This document shows, in pieces, positions 1 to 7,021 of a stretch of 15,838 nucleotides of DNA. The position numbers and the translations under genes were made by a program. Position 1 is the first letter of the stretch. Each line of letters opens with the position of its first letter. The notes beneath the pieces are model-generated. The model saw only the letters and a list, made by a program, of their open reading frames with translations. It was not told where the DNA came from and ran no database searches. This DNA comes from Faucicola sp937889485 (lineage in GTDB: Bacteria > Pseudomonadota > Gammaproteobacteria > Pseudomonadales > Moraxellaceae), in the NCBI GenBank assembly GCA_051653685.1, contig JBOFWQ010000137.1, forward strand, positions 1 through 15,838. The letters run 5' to 3'.

Positions 1-1
1 T

Positions 2-829
2 GTAAAAATCACTAGCCAAAACTTTACAGGTATGGTGGGTGTTAAGCTTGGCGAAAACAAAAACATCCAAGTCTATGGTGGCCCTACTATCCAAAAATTA
101 GAAGGCGATGTCCATTTACGCGGTAGCGCCTACTCGGGCGCAACAGGATACGATGCCAGTATGTCACCTGATACCGCCTATGGTTGGATGGCAGGTGTTG
201 CCTATAGCAAGCCTGAGATTGCACTAAAAGCTGCATTAACTTACCGTTCAGAGATCAAGCATGACACTCGCATGGCAGAGCATCTACCGTTAGCAGCCGC
301 AGCTTCAGGTGGTAAAATTGCCATTGATGAAACTAGCAATATCACGGTTGAAACCCCTCGTTCAGTCAACTTGGATTTTCAAACGGGGTTAAACCCAACT
401 ACCCTATTAACGGCAAAATTACGCTGGGTGCCATGGAGTGACTTTGCGATTACCCCAAAAAATTATAATGCCCTATCAAAACTAAAAGTTCCTGCAGGCA
501 CCCCGCTGGTATCTTATGATAAAGATTCATGGTCAGGGGAAGTAGGACTTGGTAAAAAATTGAATTCAAAATGGGCATTATCGGGTTCTGTGGGCTATGA
601 CACTGGCGCAGGCAACCCTGTGACGTCACTAGGCCCTGTAGAGGGCAACTGGAACGTGGGATTGGGTGCAAAATACAATTTGACCCCAGAATGGGCAATC
701 TCAGGTGGCGCCAAATACCTAATGTTTGGCGATGCTAAGGCAAAATTACCGACAGGCGACATTGTGGGTGATTTTAAAGACAACGATGGCTGGGTATATG
801 GTGTACGCTTGTCTTACCAGAAAAAATAA
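2..829 (+). CDS. FadL/OmpP1-family outer membrane transport protein (3' part)
   Basis: The frame is open to the left edge of the window, so this is the C-terminal part (about 275 residues) of a longer protein; full members have roughly 400-450. The family forms outer-membrane beta-barrels that take up long-chain fatty acids or other hydrophobic compounds. Evidence is the alternating aromatic/polar pattern of beta strands, the family-typical stretch TPRSVNLDFQTGLNP followed by LRWVPWSDFAITP, and repeated strand-turn units such as WALSGSVGYDTG and WAISGGAKYLMFGDAK. The last strand reads GWVYGVRLSYQKK: the usual terminal aromatic residue of barrel proteins is followed by extra polar residues, so it does not end in Phe. 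The first ATG seen (position 32) is internal. A two-way terminator follows. Family assignment is fairly sure; substrate is not known. Confidence 0.82.
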   Translation, partial: VKITSQNFTGMVGVKLGENKNIQVYGGPTIQKLEGDVHLRGSAYSGATGYDASMSPDTAYGWMAGVAYSKPEIALKAALTYRSEIKHDTRMAEHLPLAAAASGGKIAIDETSNITVETPRSVNLDFQTGLNPTTLLTAKLRWVPWSDFAITPKNYNALSKLKVPAGTPLVSYDKDSWSGEVGLGKKLNSKWALSGSVGYDTGAGNPVTSLGPVEGNWNVGLGAKYNLTPEWAISGGAKYLMFGDAKAKLPTGDIVGDFKDNDGWVYGVRLSYQKK

Positions 830-865
830 CACGTCTCTTTATACCATCAGTTATAGCATGAGTAC

Positions 866-897
866 AAAAAACCAACCTGTATTAGGTTGGTTTTTTT
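866..897. terminator. bidirectional rho-independent terminator
   Basis: A 9-bp perfect stem AACCAACCT/AGGTTGGTT (870-878 and 884-892) with loop GTATT is flanked by an A tract on the left (866-871) and a T tract on the right (891-897). Either strand therefore gives a stem followed by U residues. It sits 36 bp after the porin stop and 24 bp after the stop of the convergent tonB-like gene, so it can serve both. Confidence 0.85.
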
Positions 898-920
898 ATG
901 CGACTCTAACAACGGCAGTG

Positions 921-1940
921 TTATTTTAAATGAATGGTGAGTTGATTGGTGCTTGCTACCGCTTCCCCTTCCTGCATTGCTGGGTATAGTTTTGCAGATT
1001 TTAGGCGCTCACAGATGAATTTGTCAATGGCTACATTGCCCGATGACTGGGTGACACTTACCGCCTGTACATCGCCTGTAGCGGTGACGCTCAGTTTGAC
1101 CGTGAGACGCATGGCAGGGTTAAACTTCACAACCCGTGATAAGGCAGGTGGTAGTACGGTATTGGGTTTGGTGCGCCAGTTTGCCTGTTCGCTATTTAGC
1201 TGCATGACCGCCCGCGGTTCGGGGGTTGCAGGGGGTGCTACAATGGCGGGTGGTTGCCTTTGTGGTTGTGGGGACGGATCGTGGCGCGCATCGCTGTCAA
1301 CGGTAGGCGTGCCAGCATTCTCACTACGACTAACCGTGGTAACTGCCCTCGTGTGATCTGCTAGCGTGGGGGCAGCACTGTTAGGAGGGTGGCTCTCATT
1401 TTGAGAACGGGTCTGGGGGCGTAAGTTGTTCTCCCCATTGGCGATTGGTGGGGCTTGACGGTTGTTGGTCGTCATGGTTTTGGGAGTAACCGTGTGGGCA
1501 AGCTTAGTAGGCGGCTTATTAGGTGAATCGGGTTTAGTTGGTCGCGGCGCTTGTTGATGGCGTGGCAGCTCAGTGGCTTGTTGGTTAGTAGCCTGCGAGT
1601 ATGACTGTGTGATAGAGGCACGGGTTGCCGCTTTTGGCTGACGGTTGGTAGCGGGTAAGGGCAAATCAGCGGGCTTAGCATTGAGGGTATGCACTTGTTT
1701 TTGAGGCAAGGGCTGGGCGGTTATGGCAGATGGCGCGACTATTTTGATACGTAAAGGGGCGGTATGAAGCGGTGGCGAGGGTTGATTGGCGTTGCGCCAA
1801 GAAAAAATAGGCAGCTGCACCATGGCATACACCAATGCACCATGTAACCCTAATACGGTGATCCAAACGCCCATGCGAATAAGTCTTGTCATAGCTTGAT
1901 ATGCCTTGGCTAAAAAAGGTAGCTTGATGGTCTGCTGCAT
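921..1940 (-). CDS. tonB: TonB-family energy transducer
   Basis: A 339-residue inner-membrane-anchored periplasmic protein that would pass proton-motive energy from ExbB/ExbD to TonB-dependent outer-membrane receptors. Order of parts: a short cytoplasmic N-terminus; one membrane helix at about residues 24-44 containing a His (H33 in GLHGALV), matching the functionally important His in the helix of E. coli TonB; a long Pro/Thr/Gln/Asn-rich linker of about 200 residues (50-245); and a C-terminal TonB fold at about 250-339, with strand LTVKLSVTATGDVQAVSV, helix DKFICERLKSAKLYP and final strand TNQLTIHLK. It is longer than E. coli TonB (239), mainly in the linker. It stands alone; exbB and exbD lie about 13 kb away on the same strand. 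No clear Fur box was seen upstream. A related TonB-C-domain protein not working with ExbBD is possible. Confidence 0.8.
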   Translation of the reverse strand: MQQTIKLPFLAKAYQAMTRLIRMGVWITVLGLHGALVYAMVQLPIFSWRNANQPSPPLHTAPLRIKIVAPSAITAQPLPQKQVHTLNAKPADLPLPATNRQPKAATRASITQSYSQATNQQATELPRHQQAPRPTKPDSPNKPPTKLAHTVTPKTMTTNNRQAPPIANGENNLRPQTRSQNESHPPNSAAPTLADHTRAVTTVSRSENAGTPTVDSDARHDPSPQPQRQPPAIVAPPATPEPRAVMQLNSEQANWRTKPNTVLPPALSRVVKFNPAMRLTVKLSVTATGDVQAVSVTQSSGNVAIDKFICERLKSAKLYPAMQEGEAVASTNQLTIHLK

Positions 1941-2035
1941 CTAAGAACCTGTCTTCTTAACGCCACATTGTTAGTTTAAATTTAAATTTTAAAGAATTTT
2001 TGTTTGCTTTTTTATAAAAAATAGCGACTGTCTAG

Positions 2036-2066
2036 GCGCATGGCGATATGATAAACCATCATGCGC
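2036..2066. repeat. inverted repeat GCGCATG / CATGCGC
   Basis: Perfect 7-bp arms at 2036-2042 and 2060-2066 with a 17-nt loop, lying between the DUF2256 gene and the tonB-like gene, both on the minus strand. On that strand the nearest T tract begins about 14 nt past the stem, so it is at best a poor terminator. An operator for tonB is an alternative. The rest of 1941-2146 is AT-rich, including a perfect TTTTTTATAAAAAA palindrome at 2008-2021, with no further gene seen. Confidence 0.4.
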
Positions 2067-2146
2067 TCAATAAAAAATCATACTTTGCGTGTTTTGCTGA
2101 GCAAGTTTCAGACAACCAACGTTAGCTGTATGGCTGAGCCGTGTAA

Positions 2147-2296
2147 CTACCGCGCTGCTTGACAACGTTTTGAGCAATAAACCACGTCTGCCCAGTTTTT
2201 GTCCCATTTTTTTCGCCACACAAACGGACGCTGACACACGGGGCAGATTTTACTAGGGAAGTCTGATTTTTTACGGGTCTTGTTAGAGGGTGTCAT
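2147..2296 (-). CDS. DUF2256 small zinc-ribbon-like protein (49 aa)
   Basis: A complete 49-residue frame, ATG at 2296-2294 and TAG at 2149-2147. It carries the near-invariant DUF2256 (PF10013) pattern: a basic start (TRKKSDFPSK), CPVC at residues 18-21, RPFVWRKKW, then VVYCSKRC at 38-45. The four cysteines (C18, C21, C41, C45) fit a zinc-binding ribbon; the metal is inferred. Family members are almost always about 40-60 residues and are often encoded beside, or fused to, cryptochrome/photolyase genes. That fits here, because a photolyase lies 1.2 kb away beyond a divergent FAD oxidoreductase gene. A weak AGG lies about 13 nt upstream of the start. Biochemical role is unknown. Confidence rests on the motif match, since length alone would not support a call. 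Confidence 0.88.
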   Translation of the reverse strand: MTPSNKTRKKSDFPSKICPVCQRPFVWRKKWDKNWADVVYCSKRCQAAR

Positions 2297-2400
2297 TGGT
2301 TGGGTTGCCTGTTAAATATAAAAAGAAAAAAATAGTTTGAAATTTAGTCAAAATCTTTAGGGTTTGGCATGATAATATAGCGAATTCATCAACAGTGACA

Positions 2401-2409
2401 TGTTAAAAT
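2401..2409 (+). promoter_or_regulatory. candidate extended -10 promoter of the FAD oxidoreductase gene
   Basis: TGTTAAAAT fits an extended -10 (TGn followed by TAAAAT, 5 of 6 consensus bases). It would start transcription about 15 nt before the gene's ATG, just upstream of the GAGGA ribosome binding site at 2423-2427. No good -35 box is present, so this is tentative. A second -10-like stretch (GATAATAT, 2371-2378) lies further up. Confidence 0.3.
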
Positions 2410-2431
2410 ATTACCATTTTTTGAGGATGTT

Positions 2432-3445
2432 ATGACAAGTATTGCAGTGATCGGGGCTGGCATGGCAGGGCTGGTATGTGCAAATGCGCTACAGCAAGCA
2501 GGTGCTGCGGTGACAGTCTTTGAAAAATCACGTGGCGTGGGTGGGCGCATGGCAACGCGCCGTTCGCCAGTTGGTACGTTTGATCATGGTATTGCCATGT
2601 TCGAGCCAACCAGTCCTGCGTTTGTAGAGGTTACTAAGCAGCTGGTTGCCGATGGAATACTCACACCTTGGCAGTTTGAGGCAATGTATCTAGACGGCGC
2701 AGCTTTTGCCAACCCCACTGCCCCATCAACCACCTGCCAGCAAACGCGCTATGTGGGTGCCCCTACGATGAATGCGCTAGCAAAGTATTTGGCAACCACA
2801 CTTAATATTCAACGTGAGTGTAAAGTTGATAACTTAGAGCAGGTGGCTGGCGGCTGGCGACTGACGCAAGATAACCAAACCTTTCTTGGAGAGTTTGATT
2901 GGGTCGTGCTTGCGGTTCCTGTGGCGCAAGCTGCCAATTTTGCAAGTGTCAATGCGTTATTTACAAAACTACCGATTCATACATTACAGGCGTGTAGCGT
3001 ACTGATGCTAGGGTTTGATACGCCGCTTCAGTTGCCTTGGCAAGTGGCATATATCGAAAATCATGCTGCCATTGAGCAAATTATTATCAATAGTGCCAAA
3101 CCGCAGCGTCTTAATTTACCTTATACTACCATGGTGGTGCATTCAACGGCGGCATGGGCAGATGCGCATATAGACGCGGACAAAGAGATGAGTAAAACTC
3201 ACTTGGTGGCAGCTGTCGGTGAGCTGCTTGGCATCTGTGCACAGGACGCGCTGCACCAAGACCTTCATCACTGGCGATATGCCAAACCACAGGTAGTAGC
3301 ACCAACCGCGGCGCACGCCACGGGTTTTGCAGCGGCAGACGACCATCATATTGCCCTATGTGGGGATTGGTTATTGAGCGGGGATTTGGCATCTGCTTAC
3401 TTAAGCGGTCAACGCTTGGCAGCCCATTTGTTAAAATCTTTGTAG
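2432..3445 (+). CDS. Renalase-like NAD(P)/FAD-dependent oxidoreductase
   Basis: A 337-residue cytosolic flavoprotein. The N-terminal Rossmann dinucleotide motif GAGMAG (G8, G10, G13) is followed by the ribose-binding acid E31 and the GG doublet in SRGVGGRM (33-40). FDHG at 50-53 matches the FAD-contact segment of amine-oxidase/renalase-type proteins. The C-terminal flavin motif is ALCGDWLLSGDLASAYLSG (308-326), with GD at 311-312. Bacterial renalases oxidise off-isomer dihydro-NAD(P); other relatives are amine oxidases or unassigned, so the substrate is not certain. The start is supported by GAGGA at 2423-2427. The gene is divergent from the DUF2256 gene and 94 bp upstream of the photolyase gene on the same strand. 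A FAD oxidoreductase of this type next to photolyase and DUF2256 suggests a role in light or oxidative stress. Confidence 0.82.
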   Translation: MTSIAVIGAGMAGLVCANALQQAGAAVTVFEKSRGVGGRMATRRSPVGTFDHGIAMFEPTSPAFVEVTKQLVADGILTPWQFEAMYLDGAAFANPTAPSTTCQQTRYVGAPTMNALAKYLATTLNIQRECKVDNLEQVAGGWRLTQDNQTFLGEFDWVVLAVPVAQAANFASVNALFTKLPIHTLQACSVLMLGFDTPLQLPWQVAYIENHAAIEQIIINSAKPQRLNLPYTTMVVHSTAAWADAHIDADKEMSKTHLVAAVGELLGICAQDALHQDLHHWRYAKPQVVAPTAAHATGFAAADDHHIALCGDWLLSGDLASAYLSGQRLAAHLLKSL

Positions 3446-3539
3446 CGGCAGGGGCTACGATTACCCAGTTTTTACCATGGCTCAAAGCGTTATGTCATTC
3501 AAAATTTTTTGATAAATTTGAGGTTAGTGTAATCTTATT

Positions 3540-5138
3540 ATGTCATTATCACATCCGTTATCGCCTGATTGTCCAAAAATGGCTAAGCCAAGTGCGGCTA
3601 CTACCTACCTAATGTGGTTTCGTCAAGATTTAAGAACTTGTGACAATACCGCATTGGTAAGATGCTGTGAGCTGGCAAAGAACGCCCAAGCCGCTGTATT
3701 AGCGGTCGTATATATCACGCCCGAGCAGTGGCAACGTCATCAAAAATCGCTTTGGCAGATTGATCTGATATTACGGGCGATAGTAGCGCTACAGCAGCAA
3801 CTTGCTAAGTTAAACATTGGCTTGGTGGTTCGCACGGCGGCTACGTTTGCTGAACAGACGTCTGATGTGTTGGCGCTTTGTCAGCAGCAAAGGGTGAGCG
3901 ATATTTTTGCCAATCTTGAGTATTTGGTGGATGAAACCCAGCGAGATACCGAGGTGAGCCAGCGTGGTGCGCAGCAGGGCGTAACATCGCACTGGTATGA
4001 TGACCGCACAATTGTAGCACCGCAGCAGATTGTGACCCATCAAGGGCAGCCTTATAAAGTGTTTACCCCATTTTTTAAGCGCTGGCATGCCTTATTAGAT
4101 ACCGCCAATTTATCGCTGCTGCCCCCACCTCTAGGCAGCGATTTTAACACCGTGCAATGGGCGGCAGACTTATCAACACTACCAATGCCTTATGATGTTG
4201 AAATGTTTTATCACACTGCTTATTCGTCTTGCAGCGCTATTGCTAGCCAATTTGCCAAGCAGCTTGCCCAGATCAAAACCCATAGCAGCCGTTGGTATCC
4301 AGCCAGTGAAGAGGCAGCGCTGACAAGGCTTGCGGCGTTTATCGAGCACGATATTGCCAATTATGATAGCGCGCGCGACGTGCCGTCATTGCATGATAAC
4401 CTAGGGGCAACCAGCCGCTTGTCGCCTTATCTTGCGGTGGGGCTTATATCACCGCGATTGTGCTACTTGCGCGCCCAGCAATATTGGCAAAACGCAACCG
4501 AACAGGCACATGATACGGCAGTTTTTCGCTGGTTAAGTGAGCTTGCTTGGCGCGATTTTTATTATGATGTCATTGTCAATCGTCCCGATATTGTCAAGGG
4601 TCAAGCGTTTTTAACAGCATTAGACCAACAGGTAGGATGGCGCTATGACACGGCAGATTTTGCTATGTGGTGTCAAGGTCGCACAGGCGTACCGCTAGTG
4701 GATGCCGCCATGCGCTGCCTCAATGCCACGGGATTTATGCATAATCGCCTACGCATGGTAGTAGCCATGTATCTGAGTAAAAACTTGCTGATTGATTGGC
4801 GTTGGGGTGAAGCCTATTTTATGCAGCAACTGGTAGACGGTGATTTTGCCAGCAACAATGGCGGGTGGCAGTGGTCAGCATCGATTGGTACCGATGCGCA
4901 GCCGTATTTTCGGGTGATGAATCCATTTAGCCAAGCCCAAACGCATGATAGCGAGGCAAAATTTATCAAGCATTGGCTGCCTGAACTTGCCACCCTTGCA
5001 CCGCAAATACTCAATGACGAGGCAAAGCTACAACGTTATTTGCAAGCGCATCGCCATATTCAATACCCGTTATTAACCACGCCCACCAAAGTATCACGGG
5101 CGCTAGCGATTGCGGCGTTTAAAACACCCCATCGTTAG
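3540..5138 (+). CDS. phrB: Deoxyribodipyrimidine photo-lyase (class I CPD photolyase)
   Basis: Repairs cyclobutane pyrimidine dimers in DNA using blue light. The N-terminal alpha/beta antenna domain starts at MWFRQDLRTCDNTAL (from residue 25). The C-terminal FAD domain (about 230-530) includes RLSPYLAVGLISPR (293-306), SELAWRDFYYD (333-343), GRTGVPLVDAAMRCL (380-394) and NNGGWQWSASIGTD (439-452). Residues aligning with E. coli E274/W277 (dimer site) are E334/W337. The electron-transfer tryptophans W306/W359/W382 correspond to W367/W420/W443 with identical spacing, and the FAD N5 Asn is N439, so it should be active. At 532 residues it is longer than E. coli PhrB (472). Part of this may be an over-long start: ATG 3540 has only an AGG 16 nt upstream, and ATG 3579 gives a shorter N-terminus. 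Antenna type (folate or deazaflavin) is not decided here. Confidence 0.95.
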   Translation: MSLSHPLSPDCPKMAKPSAATTYLMWFRQDLRTCDNTALVRCCELAKNAQAAVLAVVYITPEQWQRHQKSLWQIDLILRAIVALQQQLAKLNIGLVVRTAATFAEQTSDVLALCQQQRVSDIFANLEYLVDETQRDTEVSQRGAQQGVTSHWYDDRTIVAPQQIVTHQGQPYKVFTPFFKRWHALLDTANLSLLPPPLGSDFNTVQWAADLSTLPMPYDVEMFYHTAYSSCSAIASQFAKQLAQIKTHSSRWYPASEEAALTRLAAFIEHDIANYDSARDVPSLHDNLGATSRLSPYLAVGLISPRLCYLRAQQYWQNATEQAHDTAVFRWLSELAWRDFYYDVIVNRPDIVKGQAFLTALDQQVGWRYDTADFAMWCQGRTGVPLVDAAMRCLNATGFMHNRLRMVVAMYLSKNLLIDWRWGEAYFMQQLVDGDFASNNGGWQWSASIGTDAQPYFRVMNPFSQAQTHDSEAKFIKHWLPELATLAPQILNDEAKLQRYLQAHRHIQYPLLTTPTKVSRALAIAAFKTPHR

Positions 5139-5166
5139 GTACTTTTTTGACCCAGTCACCAGGTGA

Positions 5167-6918
5167 ATGATGATGAATGTATTTGAAAAAAATCGCCTCT
5201 TAATCGGTATGGGCTTAACCACGCTATTGTTAAGTAGCTGCGAAAAAATCAGTGCCGAACCCAATGCCGAGCATTTGCCAGCGGTTGTTGCCAATACGGG
5301 CGTGACTACCCAACGTGATATATTGCCCAACCAACTACTCACCAAATTGCAAGCGCTACCCCAGCTTAGCCCAAAACTTGGCGAAAACGGCAAAGCTATC
5401 ATCGACCCCAACAAACCAACCTTGGTAAAATTTTGGGCAAGTTGGTGCCCTTTATGTCTAGGCACCCTGTCTGAAACCCAATCGTGGCGACAAAGTGCCA
5501 ACAACCAAGGCATGAACATCATCACCGTAACAAGCCCAGGACAGCTGAATGAAAAACCCACCGCAGCGTTCAAAGCGTGGTATCAAGCGGTCGCCCCCGA
5601 TTATCCAAATCTACCCGTCTTAATGGACACACAAGGTCAGCTCATCAAACAATTGGGCATACAGGTGTATCCAAGTTGGGCTATTTTAGATAAACATGGC
5701 AACGTGCTCAAAGTAGTCAAAGGCAACCTATCGCCCCAGCAAATGCAAGCACTGGCAGAAAATGCCAGTAATGATTTTGCCGAACTAAAAAATACTGAAG
5801 TCAAACCAAACAGCAACCGCTTAAACCAAAAAAACCCCGTTATTCAACAAACACGTAGCCAACTTGACCAACCCAAAACCTATTACCAAGCCGATGGCAA
5901 AACACCCATTCGTACCCAATCCATTTATTTGGCGGGCGGCTGCTTTTGGGGATTAGAAGCCTATATGGAGCGGGTATCAGGCATTGTAGATGCGGTATCA
6001 GGGTATGCCAATGGTGACCCGACCATCCAGCAGCCCAGCTATGAACAAGTTATTGGTGGCTCGGGTCATGCCGAAACGGTGAAAGTCACATTTGATAGCG
6101 ATAAGATTGACTTAGCAACCGTACTGGCATATTATTTTCGCGTGATTGATCCCACCAGTATCAACCGCCAAGGCAATGACCGCGGGGCGCAATATCGCAC
6201 AGGGATTTATTATCAAGACACCAAAGAAAAACCCGTTATTGATCAAGCATTAGCAAGTTTGCAGCAAAAATATTCAAAAAAACTTGCCATAGAAGCCAAA
6301 CCTCTGACCAATTTTTATGTCGCAGAAGATTATCACCAAGATTATTTATCCAAAAACCCAGATGGCTATTGTCATATTGATATCAGCTTAGCAGATGACC
6401 CAATATCACCCACCGCGTCATCCACCGCTAAAGTGACGTTGCCCCCTGCTACCACGGTGACCCAAGCATTAGCGGCAAGCCGTTATCAGCATTATGACAA
6501 AAACTTGCAGCAGCGATTGACAGCAGCACAATACCGCGTGACCCAGCAAGCAGGCACCGAGCGCGCGTTTAGTCACCCGTATGATCATTTGTTTGCGCCA
6601 GGTCTGTATGTGGATGTGGTGAGTGGAGAGCCGTTATTTTTATCAACAGACAAGTACCAGTCGGGTTGTGGCTGGCCAAGCTTTACCAAACCCATAGACC
6701 CAAGTGTGATTAAGACTGCCACCGACACCAGTTTTCATATGGTGAGAACAGAAGTGCGTAGCCGCGTGGCAAATGCCCATTTGGGGCATGTTTTTGATGA
6801 TGGTCCCAAAGACCGCGGCGGTTTGCGCTATTGTATCAATGGTGAGTCGTTACATTTTATTCCAAAAACACAAATGGCGGCAGCAGGCTACGGCGCCCTT
6901 GCCCCTCTGGTCAAATAA
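5167..6918 (+). CDS. msrAB: Thioredoxin-MsrA-MsrB fusion lipoprotein (PilB-like methionine sulfoxide reductase)
   Basis: A 583-residue exported three-domain enzyme that reduces both methionine sulfoxide diastereomers in envelope proteins. Residues 1-25 form a lipoprotein signal with lipobox LSSC (C25); the next residue is Glu, not the inner-membrane retention Asp, so an outer-membrane location is plausible. The TlpA-like thioredoxin domain (about 50-200) has WCPLC (C94, C97), which would receive electrons from a DsbD/CcdA-type protein. The MsrA domain (about 250-405) has GCFWG (catalytic C259) and a resolving Cys in GYCHID (C402). The MsrB domain (about 438-575) has SGCGWPSF (C501, recycling) and RYCING (catalytic C556). 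Domain order matches Neisseria PilB/MsrAB. Three ATGs occur in a row (5167, 5170, 5173) after AGGTGA at 5161-5166; the later ones are better spaced. It starts 28 bp after phrB, so co-transcription is likely. Confidence 0.93.
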   Translation: MMMNVFEKNRLLIGMGLTTLLLSSCEKISAEPNAEHLPAVVANTGVTTQRDILPNQLLTKLQALPQLSPKLGENGKAIIDPNKPTLVKFWASWCPLCLGTLSETQSWRQSANNQGMNIITVTSPGQLNEKPTAAFKAWYQAVAPDYPNLPVLMDTQGQLIKQLGIQVYPSWAILDKHGNVLKVVKGNLSPQQMQALAENASNDFAELKNTEVKPNSNRLNQKNPVIQQTRSQLDQPKTYYQADGKTPIRTQSIYLAGGCFWGLEAYMERVSGIVDAVSGYANGDPTIQQPSYEQVIGGSGHAETVKVTFDSDKIDLATVLAYYFRVIDPTSINRQGNDRGAQYRTGIYYQDTKEKPVIDQALASLQQKYSKKLAIEAKPLTNFYVAEDYHQDYLSKNPDGYCHIDISLADDPISPTASSTAKVTLPPATTVTQALAASRYQHYDKNLQQRLTAAQYRVTQQAGTERAFSHPYDHLFAPGLYVDVVSGEPLFLSTDKYQSGCGWPSFTKPIDPSVIKTATDTSFHMVRTEVRSRVANAHLGHVFDDGPKDRGGLRYCINGESLHFIPKTQMAAAGYGALAPLVK

Positions 6919-7021
6919 GGCGCTCATATTTTGTTAACGGTATTTATCACATTTTTTATGTTTGGCAAAAATGCGCTCATCTTGGGCGTAGCCACTCAGC
7001 GCAACAGGGTTATTACCCAAA

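Noticed and set aside
946..1356. Long plus-strand open frame opposite the tonB-like gene
   Set aside because: It is antisense to the TonB C-terminal domain and linker; the minus-strand frame has a coherent domain order, and this one resembles no family.
1941..2035. Fur box upstream of the tonB-like gene
   Set aside because: The stretch is AT-rich with TTTAAATTTAAATTTTAAA, but no segment fits the GATAATGATAATCATTATC pattern well enough.
2140..2300. Reading 1941-2431 as one empty intergenic region of 490 bp
   Set aside because: Translation of the minus strand shows an intact DUF2256 gene in its middle.
3438..3480. Terminator between the renalase-like gene and phrB (GTAGC...GCTAC then a T run)
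   Set aside because: The stem is only 5 bp and the T run is 10 or more bases away; read-through into phrB is more likely.
5103..5573. Minus-strand open frame opposite the phrB end and msrAB start
   Set aside because: It is antisense to the signal peptide and thioredoxin domain of msrAB; composition is typical of a shadow frame.
6982..7020. Possible attenuator: GGGT/ACCC (7007-7018) versus TTGGG/CCCAA (6982-6986, 7016-7020)
   Set aside because: Stems are only 4-5 bp and there is no T tract; mutually exclusive pairings this short are expected by chance.
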